Shown here piece by piece: positions 1 through 8,647 of a DNA stretch of 64,000 bases (position 1 is its first letter; each line of letters begins with the position of its first letter). The position numbers were made by a program, and so were the translations under genes. The notes below the pieces were generated by a model, which worked only from the letters and a program-made list of their open reading frames with translations, made no database searches and had not been told where the DNA came from. Origin of the DNA: Salinimonas lutimaris. Lineage in GTDB: Bacteria > Pseudomonadota > Gammaproteobacteria > Enterobacterales > Alteromonadaceae. The DNA is taken from positions 2,876,001 through 2,940,000 of the forward strand of contig NZ_CP036536.1 of NCBI RefSeq assembly GCF_005222225.1, written 5' to 3'.

Positions 1-821
1 ACCCGCTGGCCACTGGCATTAGTGACGGGGGTGGCCAGAAAGCCGGCCAGTGCATCATAAGAAGGCAGATAAGTGGATAATTTGCTCACCACCACCTCAC
101 CGGCATCCTGCACCTGCGTGGCCAGCGTAAATGCTTCTCCAATACCGGTACTGGCATAGGGTCCGGTACGCAGACTGGTCGCATAATCCAGCTCTTTATA
201 CACACTATAGACAATGTCACCGGTCTGCGGGTCGGCAATAAAGATGTCGTAGTAACCAAAATCATTCAGAAACTGACGTATTTCACCATGATAGCGGCTA
301 TGAACCGCAGCATAATCGGTGCCGTTATTCAGATTGGTCAGGTTATCCTTGGCGCCCAACTCATAACTTGAGCCGGCAATAAAATCGTATTGAAGTAAAC
401 GAGACTTAGTCGATAAAGGGGCCAGCAGTCCAGCTGGATTCTCCAGTGCGTCCACATTGCGCGCCTGATAGGTCGAGGCAAAGGCATCGGTATAGTAACG
501 GTTAAGCATACTGGCCTGTGTCTGCGTCAGACCTGGGCGCTGCTTTTCATAGTTACGAAAGGCCGGAATAAATTCCTGTGCGGCGTTACTGATTAATGAT
601 GAGGAAGAAAAATTATTGATTTGCGCGCTGTTAAACGCCATGTAGTTGTCTATAGCCTGACGAGCCTGCACCGCCTGTTGGGTGAGTTTTTCTTTTGCCG
701 ACTGCTCCAGAGCCTGGTGCGAGTTATTGACCGATACGTATAGAGAAACACTGGCCAGGGTGAGTACCGAAACTATAACCAGTGTGATAATTGCAATTAA
801 TAAGCGGGTTTTTAACGTCAT
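1..821 (-). CDS. Methyl-accepting chemotaxis protein, N-terminal part (runs off the window)
   Basis: The frame is open from an ATG at 821 to the window edge, about 273 codons, so the 3' end is missing. The product starts MTLKTRLLIAIITLVIVSVL, a short basic stretch followed by a membrane helix. After it comes an extracytoplasmic region with the motif YYDIFIADPQTGDIVYSV and later TGPYASTGIGEAF. This pattern is typical of the Cache-like periplasmic sensor of chemoreceptors. The HAMP and methyl-accepting signalling domains would lie outside the window, so a sensor kinase or cyclase with the same sensor is possible. It lies 92 bp downstream of tyrA on the same strand, and I see no terminator between them. 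Confidence 0.75.
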   Translation of the reverse strand, partial: MTLKTRLLIAIITLVIVSVLTLASVSLYVSVNNSHQALEQSAKEKLTQQAVQARQAIDNYMAFNSAQINNFSSSSLISNAAQEFIPAFRNYEKQRPGLTQTQASMLNRYYTDAFASTYQARNVDALENPAGLLAPLSTKSRLLQYDFIAGSSYELGAKDNLTNLNNGTDYAAVHSRYHGEIRQFLNDFGYYDIFIADPQTGDIVYSVYKELDYATSLRTGPYASTGIGEAFTLATQVQDAGEVVVSKLSTYLPSYDALAGFLATPVTNASGQR

Positions 822-913
822 GTTGCCTCTTCCTACCCTGTTGACACCAAGCTTGCTGGGAAACCAGTGAGCGCCAACTAAAATTTAGTACAGAAAAAGG
901 CAAAGCGCTGAAA

Positions 914-2056
914 TTATTTTCTTAGTAGATGACCATCATCCGCCTTTAGCAGTAGTTGCTTGCTGTCGGTAAGGCAGCGCTTGGCATAATCGCCAAACCA
1001 CTCGCCAACCCGGGCAAACTGTTCAGCAAAGGCCTCGCGGTCACCCGACTCCAGCAGTGACAGCGCGTGACCGAACCGCTCATGAAAGCGTCTTAATAAA
1101 GCAAAATTTGCTTCGTTATTAAAGATAATGTCGGCATACAGCGACGGAGCCTGGGCAAATAACCGTCCCACCATGGCCAGTTCGAGCCGGTAAATGGGGG
1201 AGCTGAACTGCGTCAGTGTTTCCAGATCCGGGTTTTCACCACGCAAATGTTCACCATAAACAAACGTATTGAAGTGTCGCATAACCTGTATAAATGCCAT
1301 GGCTTCATCATGTTCTTTGGCACTGCTGGGGTGAATTGTCGCGCCCCAGGTAATCATCTGGTCAATCAGCCAGGCATATGCATCACGGTTACGTCCGTCA
1401 CAGACTACCACCACCTGTTTAATCATACCTGGTGCATCCGGCCCGAACATAGGATGTAACCCTACTACAGGTCCACTATGTACCGCCAGCATCGCATTAA
1501 GCGGCTTTTCCTTCACACTGGTAATATCTGCCAGGATACAATCGTTTGGCAGCATAGACAGCTGTGCGATGACTTGCTCAGTCAGATTGATAGGCACCGC
1601 TACTATCACCATGTAGGCGGTACTTAGCACCTGATGCGCCTGACCGCTTTCCCAGTCTTCCTGTTCGACCACTACAGTGTTATAGCTGCTTTTTTCAAAC
1701 AGACGCACAAAGGCACTTCCCAGCGACCCACGCCCACCGATGACCACAATATTGCCCGCTTGCGGATTCACGCAGCGATAACGGGCGTTTTGGGTGTAAT
1801 AGGAGTCGCGCATCATACGGCGCAGTAAATCTTCAACTAATGCCGGTGATACTCCCTGAGCTTCGGCCTGTTCACGGCGCGACGCAATGAGTTGCTGTTC
1901 CCGTTCAGGAACATAAATAGGCATCCCGGTTTGGGCTTTGATCTGACCCACTTCCGTGGTGAGGGCGGAACGCTTGGCTAAAAGCTCAACGAGCTGGGAG
2001 TCCAGCTCGTCAATACCATTACGCACTTCCGCCAGACGCTTTGACAAGTCTGTCAT
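914..2056 (-). CDS. tyrA: Bifunctional chorismate mutase / prephenate dehydrogenase
   Basis: This 380-residue protein converts chorismate to prephenate and then, with NAD+, to 4-hydroxyphenylpyruvate, the committed route to tyrosine. Residues 1 to about 85 form an AroQ-type helical mutase ([17 protein letters not shown] near the start). A nucleotide-binding stretch, [17 protein letters not shown], begins near residue 104 and opens the dehydrogenase domain, which continues with GLHPMFGPD. The length matches enterobacterial TyrA (about 373). It lies 28 bp downstream of aroF on the same strand, the aroF-tyrA order known from E. coli, so it is probably cotranscribed and shares the TyrR-type control upstream of aroF. 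Confidence 0.96.
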   Translation of the reverse strand: MTDLSKRLAEVRNGIDELDSQLVELLAKRSALTTEVGQIKAQTGMPIYVPEREQQLIASRREQAEAQGVSPALVEDLLRRMMRDSYYTQNARYRCVNPQAGNIVVIGGRGSLGSAFVRLFEKSSYNTVVVEQEDWESGQAHQVLSTAYMVIVAVPINLTEQVIAQLSMLPNDCILADITSVKEKPLNAMLAVHSGPVVGLHPMFGPDAPGMIKQVVVVCDGRNRDAYAWLIDQMITWGATIHPSSAKEHDEAMAFIQVMRHFNTFVYGEHLRGENPDLETLTQFSSPIYRLELAMVGRLFAQAPSLYADIIFNNEANFALLRRFHERFGHALSLLESGDREAFAEQFARVGEWFGDYAKRCLTDSKQLLLKADDGHLLRK

Positions 2057-2084
2057 GTAGGAATCGTACTCTTTTTCTTGCTGC

Positions 2085-3173
2085 CTATGCTACCTGAGTT
2101 CGTTTATCCAGACGCATTGGCAGTACGGTAATTAATTTATCCCGCATTTGTGAGATAAGGCTTTCGGTTGTGGCCCAGTCAATACAACCATCGGTAATCG
2201 AAACGCCATATTCCAGTTCATCCTGCGGCACCCCATCAGCTTTCTGGTTGCCCGAATTAATATGACTTTCCAGCATCACACCAATCACTGACTGGTTGCC
2301 TTCCAGAATCTGATTAACCACATTTTGTGCCACAAGTGGCTGGCGGCGATAATCTTTACTGGAGTTAGCATGGCTACAGTCTACCATCAGACCGGCCGTC
2401 AGATTTGCCTGAGCCAATTCTGTTTCACAGTCAGATACACAGACAGAATCGTAATTAGGCTGTTTACCACCACGCAGAATGATATGCCCGTCAGGGTTAC
2501 CCTTAGTGCCAATAATACTCACCTGACCCTGCTTGTTGATTCCCATAAAGCGGTGGCCGGAAGCCGCTGACTTTAAGGCGTTGATAGCAATATCAAGACT
2601 GCCGTCAGTGCCATTTTTAAAGCCCACCGGCATTGACAGGCCGCTGGCCATTTCACGGTGAGTCTGCGACTCCGACGTACGGGCACCGATAGCACTCCAG
2701 CTGAACAGTTCAGCCAGGTATTGCGGGCTGATGGGGTCCAGCGCTTCAGTAGCCACCGGTAATTCCAGTTCTGCCAGCCAGATCAGCAGTTCACGTGCTT
2801 TACGCAGGCCGGTTTCAATATCAAAGGTGCCGTCAATGTGCGGATCGTTAATCAGGCCTTTCCAACCGGTGGTGGTACGTGGTTTCTCAAAGTAAACCCG
2901 CATCACAATAAACAGGGTATCTTTACATGACTCGTGCAGCTCTTTTAAGCGTAATGCATAATCTTTAGCAGCGTCGATGTCATGAATAGAACATGGACCA
3001 CAAATCACCAGTAAACGGTGATCTTCGCCATGAATGATGTCAGAAATAGTTTTTCTGGCAACTGAAATTGCGCCCAGCGCACGTTCTGATACGGGTAGTT
3101 CCTGTGCCAGGGCTTCGGGCGTAATCAGCACATCTTCAGCGCTGACATGAATGTTATTAATAGTGTCCTGCAT
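2085..3173 (-). CDS. aroF: 3-deoxy-7-phosphoheptulonate (DAHP) synthase, class I
   Basis: This cytoplasmic enzyme joins phosphoenolpyruvate and erythrose 4-phosphate in the first step of the shikimate pathway. The 362-residue product carries hallmarks of the AroFGH family: [12 protein letters not shown] near residue 54, the [18 protein letters not shown] stretch, GFKNGTDGS, and the metal-binding region [16 protein letters not shown]. The symbol aroF (tyrosine-sensitive isozyme) is inferred from the tyrA gene directly downstream and the TyrR-type box upstream; feedback specificity cannot be read from the sequence by eye. The start is the ATG at 3173, about 97 bp from the TyrR-type box. Confidence 0.94.
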   Translation of the reverse strand: MQDTINNIHVSAEDVLITPEALAQELPVSERALGAISVARKTISDIIHGEDHRLLVICGPCSIHDIDAAKDYALRLKELHESCKDTLFIVMRVYFEKPRTTTGWKGLINDPHIDGTFDIETGLRKARELLIWLAELELPVATEALDPISPQYLAELFSWSAIGARTSESQTHREMASGLSMPVGFKNGTDGSLDIAINALKSAASGHRFMGINKQGQVSIIGTKGNPDGHIILRGGKQPNYDSVCVSDCETELAQANLTAGLMVDCSHANSSKDYRRQPLVAQNVVNQILEGNQSVIGVMLESHINSGNQKADGVPQDELEYGVSITDGCIDWATTESLISQMRDKLITVLPMRLDKRTQVA

Positions 3174-3270
3174 GATAAAAATCTCTACATCTTCGGTTTT
3201 AACAACGGAGGCTTAAGCAATGTCATTTCAGGCCAGCGAATTGCGCTCCGTATTTATATAATCTTGAAGG

Positions 3271-3288
3271 TGTAAACTTAATATTACA
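3271..3288. promoter_or_regulatory. TyrR-type box upstream of aroF-tyrA
   Basis: The 18-bp sequence TGTAAACTTAATATTACA matches the E. coli TyrR box pattern TGTAAA-N6-TTTACA with one mismatch in the second arm. It lies about 97 bp upstream of the aroF start codon, in a 332-bp gap (3174-3505) that otherwise holds the rplS terminator and AT-rich sequence with no gene. Repression by tyrosine-bound TyrR is the known role at aroF in enterobacteria; here it is inferred. Confidence 0.7.
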
Positions 3289-3443
3289 CCAGTGATTTAA
3301 ATATCTTAGAAAGCCTAATTGACTTTTTACCAACATATCGATAAAGGCGCAACCACCATTTGCAAATAAGCCGGCTTTTTATTGAGAAGGTCGTCTGGCG
3401 GTGAAAAGTGCAGAGAAAAAAGAATTTTAAGGACGGGCTAAAA

Positions 3444-3472
3444 CAAAAAAAGCCCGCAAATCTGCGGGCTTT
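3444..3472 (-). terminator. Rho-independent terminator of the rpsP-rplS operon
   Basis: Read on the minus strand, an 8-bp stem (AGCCCGCA pairing with TGCGGGCT, 4-nt loop) is followed directly by a run of seven T. It sits 34 bp past the rplS stop codon. Confidence 0.9.
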
Positions 3473-3505
3473 TCAAAGTTAACAGTAACGCAAGGATTAG
3501 TAATC

Positions 3506-3865
3506 TTAGTTAAGCTTCTCTTTGATACGTGCAGACTTACCTGAACGCTCGCGTAGATAGTAAAGCTTAGCACGACGAACCGCACCACGACGTTTCACTT
3601 CAATAGAAGAAACTGCCGGGCTGTGTGTTTGGAAAACACGTTCTACGCCTTCGCCGCTTGAAATTTTACGAACAGTAAAAGCCGAGTGAAGACCACGGTT
3701 ACGCTTAGAAATAACAACACCTTCAAAAGCCTGAAGACGCTCTTTGTCACCTTCGGTAACGCGCACTTTTACAATTACTGTGTCACCTGGACCAAATGCA
3801 GGAACATCAGTTTTAAGCTGTGCTTGCTCAATTTTCTTGATGATATCTTGACTGACTTTGCTCAT
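3506..3865 (-). CDS. rplS: 50S ribosomal protein L19
   Basis: This is a large-subunit protein located at the interface with the 30S subunit. The start [17 protein letters not shown], the central [20 protein letters not shown] and the basic tail with [15 protein letters not shown] are characteristic of L19, and the 119-residue length is close to E. coli (115). Two ATG codons stand in tandem at 3868 and 3865; the AGAGG ribosome-binding site gives normal spacing only to the second, so 3865 is preferred. It is the last gene of the rpsP-rimM-trmD-rplS operon and is followed by a clear terminator. Confidence 0.97.
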   Translation of the reverse strand: MSKVSQDIIKKIEQAQLKTDVPAFGPGDTVIVKVRVTEGDKERLQAFEGVVISKRNRGLHSAFTVRKISSGEGVERVFQTHSPAVSSIEVKRRGAVRRAKLYYLRERSGKSARIKEKLN

Positions 3866-3883
3866 CATATCCTCTCGTCCTAG

Positions 3884-4645
3884 TTAACTGTCATCTTGCT
3901 GCAGCTGCAACTTGAATTGTTCAAGAAGTTTCTGCTGCTCCTCAGTCAGAGCTAGGTGATTTAACAATTCAGGGCGACGCTGCCAGGTTCTACCCAACGA
4001 TTGCATGAGTCGCCACTGCCTGATTTTTTCATGGTCTCCACTTAACAACACAGGAGGAACAGCCTGACCATCGAGCACCTCTGGCCGCGTAAAATGCGGA
4101 CAATCCAGTAACCCGTCAGTGAAGGAATCTTCGACCGCTGAAGCAGTATGCCCCAGCACGCCGGGAACTAATCTGGCAACTGCGTCCATCAGAACCATTG
4201 CCGGCAGTTCACCGCCGCTAAGCACGTAATCACCAATAGAGACTTCTTCATCTACATGGCTTTCGATTACACGCTCATCGATACCTTCGTAGCGACCGCA
4301 GATTAAAATCAGACGGTCACTTTGCGACAGACGCTGCACGCCTGTCTGATCAAGCTTCTTACCCTGTGGAGATAAGTAGATAACCTTGCTTTTCTCACCG
4401 CCAGCCTGCTTTGCTGCGGCAATTGCGTCGGTCAAAGGCTTTACCATCATCAGCATACCCGGACCACCGCCATAAGGGCGATCATCAACGGTACGATGGC
4501 GATCATGTGTAAAGTCTCGTGGGTTGAAGGTATCTACCGCCAGTGTACCCGATTTTACTGCCCGACCAATCACACCCTGTTGGGTGAATGGGCCGAACAT
4601 CTCAGGAAAAATACTGACAATGCCAAACCATTTATCCGCGGTCAC
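3884..4645 (-). CDS. trmD: tRNA (guanine-37-N1)-methyltransferase
   Basis: TrmD methylates G37 next to the anticodon using S-adenosylmethionine, which prevents +1 frameshifting. The 253-residue protein shows the SPOUT knot signatures: [10 protein letters not shown] near residue 58, [13 protein letters not shown] near 115, and [17 protein letters not shown] around 135. E. coli TrmD is 255 residues. It begins immediately after the rimM stop codon and precedes rplS by 18 bp, the conserved ribosomal-operon arrangement. Confidence 0.97.
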   Translation of the reverse strand: MTADKWFGIVSIFPEMFGPFTQQGVIGRAVKSGTLAVDTFNPRDFTHDRHRTVDDRPYGGGPGMLMMVKPLTDAIAAAKQAGGEKSKVIYLSPQGKKLDQTGVQRLSQSDRLILICGRYEGIDERVIESHVDEEVSIGDYVLSGGELPAMVLMDAVARLVPGVLGHTASAVEDSFTDGLLDCPHFTRPEVLDGQAVPPVLLSGDHEKIRQWRLMQSLGRTWQRRPELLNHLALTEEQQKLLEQFKLQLQQDDS

Positions 4646-5167
4646 TTAAAACCCCGGATCCCAGTCAACTGTAATGACCTTACCTTCTTTGTTTACCGAT
4701 TGTACGACTTCCTCAAGTACAAACGGAATTAGTCTTTCTTTTTGACCAAATGCATCTTTACTTTTGGCTTTGACCTGTAAAATGTCGTTCGCCCCAGTAT
4801 TAAACACATCTTTCACCACACCCAGTTCGTAACCTTGCGTTGTTACTACCTGCATGCCGGTCAGCTCGCGCCAGTAAAATTCGCCTTCTTCCAGTTCAGG
4901 AAGCTGGTTGGCAAAAATAGCAATATCCAGATTCTTGATGCGCTCAGCGTCATCTCGGCTCTCAATACCCACTAACTTTGCAACCAGCGACTTACCATGC
5001 GGTCGCCAGTGGTCAATTTGGTATTCTGCTTGCTCACCCACAAACCATGGGGAGTAATCAAAAATACCCTCTGGTGTGTCGGTATAAGCGTTGATTTTGA
5101 CCCAACCTTTGATGCCGTAAGGCGCTCCGATTTTGCCAATCACCACTTTGTCAGACGCTTGACTCAT
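4646..5167 (-). CDS. rimM: Ribosome maturation factor RimM
   Basis: RimM binds the 30S subunit near S19 and helps mature the 3' domain of 16S rRNA. The N-terminal motif IGKIGAPYGIKGWVKINAYT is diagnostic, and the C-terminal PRC-barrel ends ..PFVLEEVVQSV. An upstream GTG at 5176 is in frame, but a GGTGGG ribosome-binding site lies 4-5 nt before the ATG at 5167, so the shorter 173-residue form is chosen. It lies between rpsP (21-bp gap) and trmD (no gap). Confidence 0.96.
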   Translation of the reverse strand: MSQASDKVVIGKIGAPYGIKGWVKINAYTDTPEGIFDYSPWFVGEQAEYQIDHWRPHGKSLVAKLVGIESRDDAERIKNLDIAIFANQLPELEEGEFYWRELTGMQVVTTQGYELGVVKDVFNTGANDILQVKAKSKDAFGQKERLIPFVLEEVVQSVNKEGKVITVDWDPGF

Positions 5168-5188
5168 TATACCCACCAGTTAAACAGC

Positions 5189-5440
5189 TTACGCTGCAGA
5201 TTTTTTAGCTTCTTTTACCAGGCTGTTTACGCGCTCAGATAAGCTCGCGCCAACACCAACCCAGTATTCAACACGTTCCAGGTCAAGACGAAGACGCTCT
5301 GACTGACCTTGTGCAGTAGGGTTGAAGAAACCGACGTTTTCGATAAAACGACCGTCTCTTGCGCGGCTGCTCTCAGCCACGACAACTTGATAAAATGGAC
5401 GCTTTTTTGCGCCGCCACGCTGTAAACGAATAGTAACCAT
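5189..5440 (-). CDS. rpsP: 30S ribosomal protein S16
   Basis: The 83-residue product begins [20 protein letters not shown], the invariant S16 opening, and continues with [22 protein letters not shown] residues ([18 protein letters not shown]). S16 is an early 30S assembly protein. It is the first gene of the rpsP-rimM-trmD-rplS operon and has a strong promoter about 88 bp upstream. Confidence 0.98.
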   Translation of the reverse strand: MVTIRLQRGGAKKRPFYQVVVAESSRARDGRFIENVGFFNPTAQGQSERLRLDLERVEYWVGVGASLSERVNSLVKEAKKSAA

Positions 5441-5527
5441 AAGTGCCTCAAACTCGTTGTAGCGTTACCGTTAACTTCCCTTCCGATTGCCATGTTTTTG
5501 TACACATGCCGGTTGGAAGGCCGCCGA

Positions 5528-5555
5528 ATTATACGGAAAGAACAGCCAAATGCAA
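5528..5555 (-). promoter_or_regulatory. Sigma-70 promoter of the rpsP operon
   Basis: On the minus strand, TTGCAT (-35) and a perfect TATAAT (-10) are separated by 16 bp. The -10 is followed by a GC-rich stretch (TCGGCGGCC). A GC-rich discriminator is known to make ribosomal promoters sensitive to ppGpp, which fits the gene downstream. Stringent control here is inference. Confidence 0.75.
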
Positions 5556-5681
5556 GGGTAAAAGCCTTTTACTGTCAATATTTACTCAACCTGCATTAAA
5601 CCGATTTGTTGCTCTGTCTGGCTGATAAACAGGAGCAATCTGGCAAAATGCTACGTACACTGTTTTCATTATGCTGATATT

Positions 5682-7457
5682 TTGCTGCGAGGTATTCCCC
5701 TGTCATCTTCAACCGGCTTAGAAAAAGTAACTACAAAAGAGGCGCTTGGCTGGCTTGGCCGACATCTGTTGCCCTATCGCTGGCGAGTGGCCGGCGCGGT
5801 AGTCGCCTTGTTTGTTGCCTCAGGGGCCTGGCTGGCTCTTGGCCAGGGTGTTAAATTTGCGATTGATGAAGGCTTTATCGGTGATCATGCCGGTATACTT
5901 AACCAAGCTGCCATCGGCGTGCTGGTTATCTGCATTATTGCCAGCGCGGCCACCTATTGCCGCTTTTATCTGATGACCTGGCTGGGCGAACGAATCAGCG
6001 CGGATATCCGTACCTCGGTGTATGACCACCTGCTGACGTTGTCACCAGCCTTTTTTGCCCGAATCAGAACCGGTGAGGTAATTTCCCGGTTCACCAGCGA
6101 CACAACCGTATTGCAGACTGTAGTGGGTATGAGCCTGTCTATGGCCCTGCGCTCAGCAGTGACCTTTGCCGGAGCCCTGATTCTGATGGGCACGACTTCG
6201 CCCCTGCTCACGGTGTGTGTGCTGCTGGCAGTACCGGCGGTACTCATCCCCATTCGTCTGCTCGCTCCTCAGGTACGATTTTATGCTCGTCAGAGCCAGG
6301 ACAAAATCGCGGATCTGGGAGCCCATATCGACCAGACATTACATGAAATAAACACGGTACAGGCGTTTAATGCCCAGCACAGTGAGAGCCGGCAGTTTAC
6401 TCATCGTGTGGATGATGCGTTCAATGTTGCTCGCCGGCGTATTCATTACCGCTCGTTGCTGATCGGTCTGATCATGGTACTGAGCCTGTCTGCTATTTTG
6501 CTGATTGCCTGGATTGGTGCCCGTCAGGTATTTAGCGGTGAAATTTCTGCCGGTGAACTGTCTGCCTTTCTGTTTTATGCGGTGATGGCCGGTGGCAGCG
6601 TGGCAACCATCAGTGAGGTGATTGGTGAGGTTCAGCGCGGCGTGGGCGCATCCGAGCGGTTACTGGAGCTGCTGGCCACTCCCTCAGATATAAAAAGTGG
6701 CTCACAGTCCCTGCCCTGCTCAGGTCAGGCTCCAGCCATTCATATTCAAAATATTCGCTTTGCCTATCCTGATACTCCCCCCTTATTTGATAACTTCAGC
6801 CTGCGCATTGATGCGGCAGAAAAAGTCGCCCTGGTGGGTGCCAGTGGCGCCGGTAAAACCACACTTTTTCAACTATTGCTGCGTTTTTACGATACCCAGC
6901 AGGGCGATATACTGCTTAACGAGACTCCGGTTAAGCAACTGCAACTGGATGCCCTGCGCTCCCATATTGCCATTGTCACGCAGGAGTCAGTCGTGTTTGC
7001 CACCAGCGTGATGGAAAATATTCGCTATGGTCGTGAAAAGGCCACTGATGAGGAGGTTATTCAGGCAGCCAAAGCCGCCTTTGCTCATGAGTTTATTGAA
7101 CAGCTGGAAAACGGCTATCACACCGAATTAGGTGAGCGCGGTGTTCGTTTATCTGGCGGGCAGCGTCAGCGTATTGCCATTGCCCGGGCCATTCTGGCTG
7201 ACCGGCCGGTCTTGCTGCTCGATGAAGCCACCAGCGCACTGGATGCCCGCTCTGAAAAGATGGTGCAGCAGGCACTCAGTCATCTGATGGAAGGCCGCAC
7301 CACGATTGTTATTGCCCATCGCCTGGCCACCGTGCAGCACGCAGACCGCATTATTGTGCTGGATAAAGGCCAGATCGTGGCGCAGGGAAATCATGACGCG
7401 CTGATGAAAAGCGATACGGTGTACAGAGAATACGCTGAGTTACAATTGCTAAGCTAG
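5682..7457 (+). CDS. ABC exporter half-transporter, MsbA-like (fused membrane and ATPase domains)
   Basis: The 591-residue protein has a six-helix exporter domain (residues about 30-330) followed by a nucleotide-binding domain. In the latter are Walker A (GASGAGKTT, near 386), the signature LSGGQRQRIAIARA (near 490), Walker B LLLDEATSALD (near 510) and a switch His in IVIAHRLATVQHAD. Such proteins dimerise in the inner membrane and export lipids or drugs; the substrate cannot be deduced. The frame starts with TTG at 5682, the only reasonable start because no ATG lies upstream in frame. It has its own unit between the divergent rpsP operon and the RND pump. Confidence 0.88.
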   Translation: MLRGIPLSSSTGLEKVTTKEALGWLGRHLLPYRWRVAGAVVALFVASGAWLALGQGVKFAIDEGFIGDHAGILNQAAIGVLVICIIASAATYCRFYLMTWLGERISADIRTSVYDHLLTLSPAFFARIRTGEVISRFTSDTTVLQTVVGMSLSMALRSAVTFAGALILMGTTSPLLTVCVLLAVPAVLIPIRLLAPQVRFYARQSQDKIADLGAHIDQTLHEINTVQAFNAQHSESRQFTHRVDDAFNVARRRIHYRSLLIGLIMVLSLSAILLIAWIGARQVFSGEISAGELSAFLFYAVMAGGSVATISEVIGEVQRGVGASERLLELLATPSDIKSGSQSLPCSGQAPAIHIQNIRFAYPDTPPLFDNFSLRIDAAEKVALVGASGAGKTTLFQLLLRFYDTQQGDILLNETPVKQLQLDALRSHIAIVTQESVVFATSVMENIRYGREKATDEEVIQAAKAAFAHEFIEQLENGYHTELGERGVRLSGGQRQRIAIARAILADRPVLLLDEATSALDARSEKMVQQALSHLMEGRTTIVIAHRLATVQHADRIIVLDKGQIVAQGNHDALMKSDTVYREYAELQLLS

Positions 7458-7597
7458 CGACCTTGTGGTGCTATTACCTTTAGTTGCAATAACGTTAATA
7501 ACAAGCAACCTTCGAACCTGTTAGTCGCAAGAACCGTTAAATAAAAAAGCGAACACGCAGCTTTGTTCGAACGCAACGCTTAGACAATGGAATCAAG

Positions 7598-8647
7598 ATG
7601 TTGAATAAAAACAACCGAACAGGTGCATGGCTCGCCATGTGCCTGACGTTATCGAGCCTGCCATTTACCACGCAGGCCCAGTACTTTGGCGACCAGCAGG
7701 CCAAGCTGGTAGTGCTGGAAAAAATTCGTTTTCAGAATGAAATCCGCAATGTAGAAGCGGTGGGAACCGCCGAAGCAGTGCGCTCTGTAACGCTTTATCC
7801 GGCGGTGGCCGATGAAGTGGTAGAAATCAATTTTGTCCCCGGCCAGTATGTGGAAGCCGGACGTGTGCTGGTAAGACTGGATGATCGCCGTCAGCAAGTC
7901 GCAGTGCGCCGGGCGCGATTGCAACTGGAAGATGCCAGCCGGACTTTTGAGCGGTTAAAAGAAAGCCATGACCGGGGGGCGGTGCCGCAAAGCGAAGTGG
8001 ACCTGGCGCAAACAGAACGGGATCTGGCAGCGGTGGCCCTTGATGAAATGCAGGCGGATCTGGATGATCGTACCATCGAAGCGCCGTTTGACGGCGTTGT
8101 CGGTCTGACCGATATTGAAGTTGGCGACCGGATTACCACGCAAACCGCTATTACTACGCTGGATGACCGTAGCAAGCTGTACATTAATTTCAAAGCCCCG
8201 GAAGCGGCCTTATCGATCATGATGAGCGAGCCTCAGGTGTCATTGCAACCCTGGACTAATCGCACTGAAACGATTCCGGCCCAGATTGCCGAAGTCGACT
8301 CCCGCATCAATGAAACCGACCGGACTATGCGGGCCAGGGCGGTTCTGGATAACAGCAGCGATGCCTATCGTCCCGGCATGAGCTTTCGGGTTAACCTGTC
8401 TATTGATGGCAACCGCTTTGCCGCCATTCCCGAAGCTGCGCTTCTGTGGGGCGCTAACGGCGCCTATGTGTGGATTTCAGAAGAAGGCAAGGCGCGCCGG
8501 GTAAATGTAGAAGTACACCAGCGGCTACGTGGCACTATCCTGGTATCAGGTGATCTGGAAGAAGGCGATCTGCTGATTTCAGAAGGTGTTCAGCGCCTGC
8601 GTGATGGTCAGGATGTGACTACCGAACTGGCCAGGAGTGGCCTGTAA
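7598..8647 (+). CDS. RND efflux pump periplasmic adaptor subunit
   Basis: This 349-residue membrane-fusion protein links the inner-membrane RND pump to an outer-membrane channel. It has a signal-peptide-like N-terminus (cleavage plausible after TTQAQ), a lipoyl half-motif around VEINFVPGQYVEAGRVLVRLDDR, a helical hairpin rich in Glu/Arg/Gln, and the second half-motif TIEAPFDGVVGLTDIEVGD. The stop codon overlaps the start of the permease gene by one base (TAATG), so the two are translationally coupled. No outer-membrane factor gene is present here, so a TolC-type channel encoded elsewhere is likely. Confidence 0.9.
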   Translation: MLNKNNRTGAWLAMCLTLSSLPFTTQAQYFGDQQAKLVVLEKIRFQNEIRNVEAVGTAEAVRSVTLYPAVADEVVEINFVPGQYVEAGRVLVRLDDRRQQVAVRRARLQLEDASRTFERLKESHDRGAVPQSEVDLAQTERDLAAVALDEMQADLDDRTIEAPFDGVVGLTDIEVGDRITTQTAITTLDDRSKLYINFKAPEAALSIMMSEPQVSLQPWTNRTETIPAQIAEVDSRINETDRTMRARAVLDNSSDAYRPGMSFRVNLSIDGNRFAAIPEAALLWGANGAYVWISEEGKARRVNVEVHQRLRGTILVSGDLEEGDLLISEGVQRLRDGQDVTTELARSGL

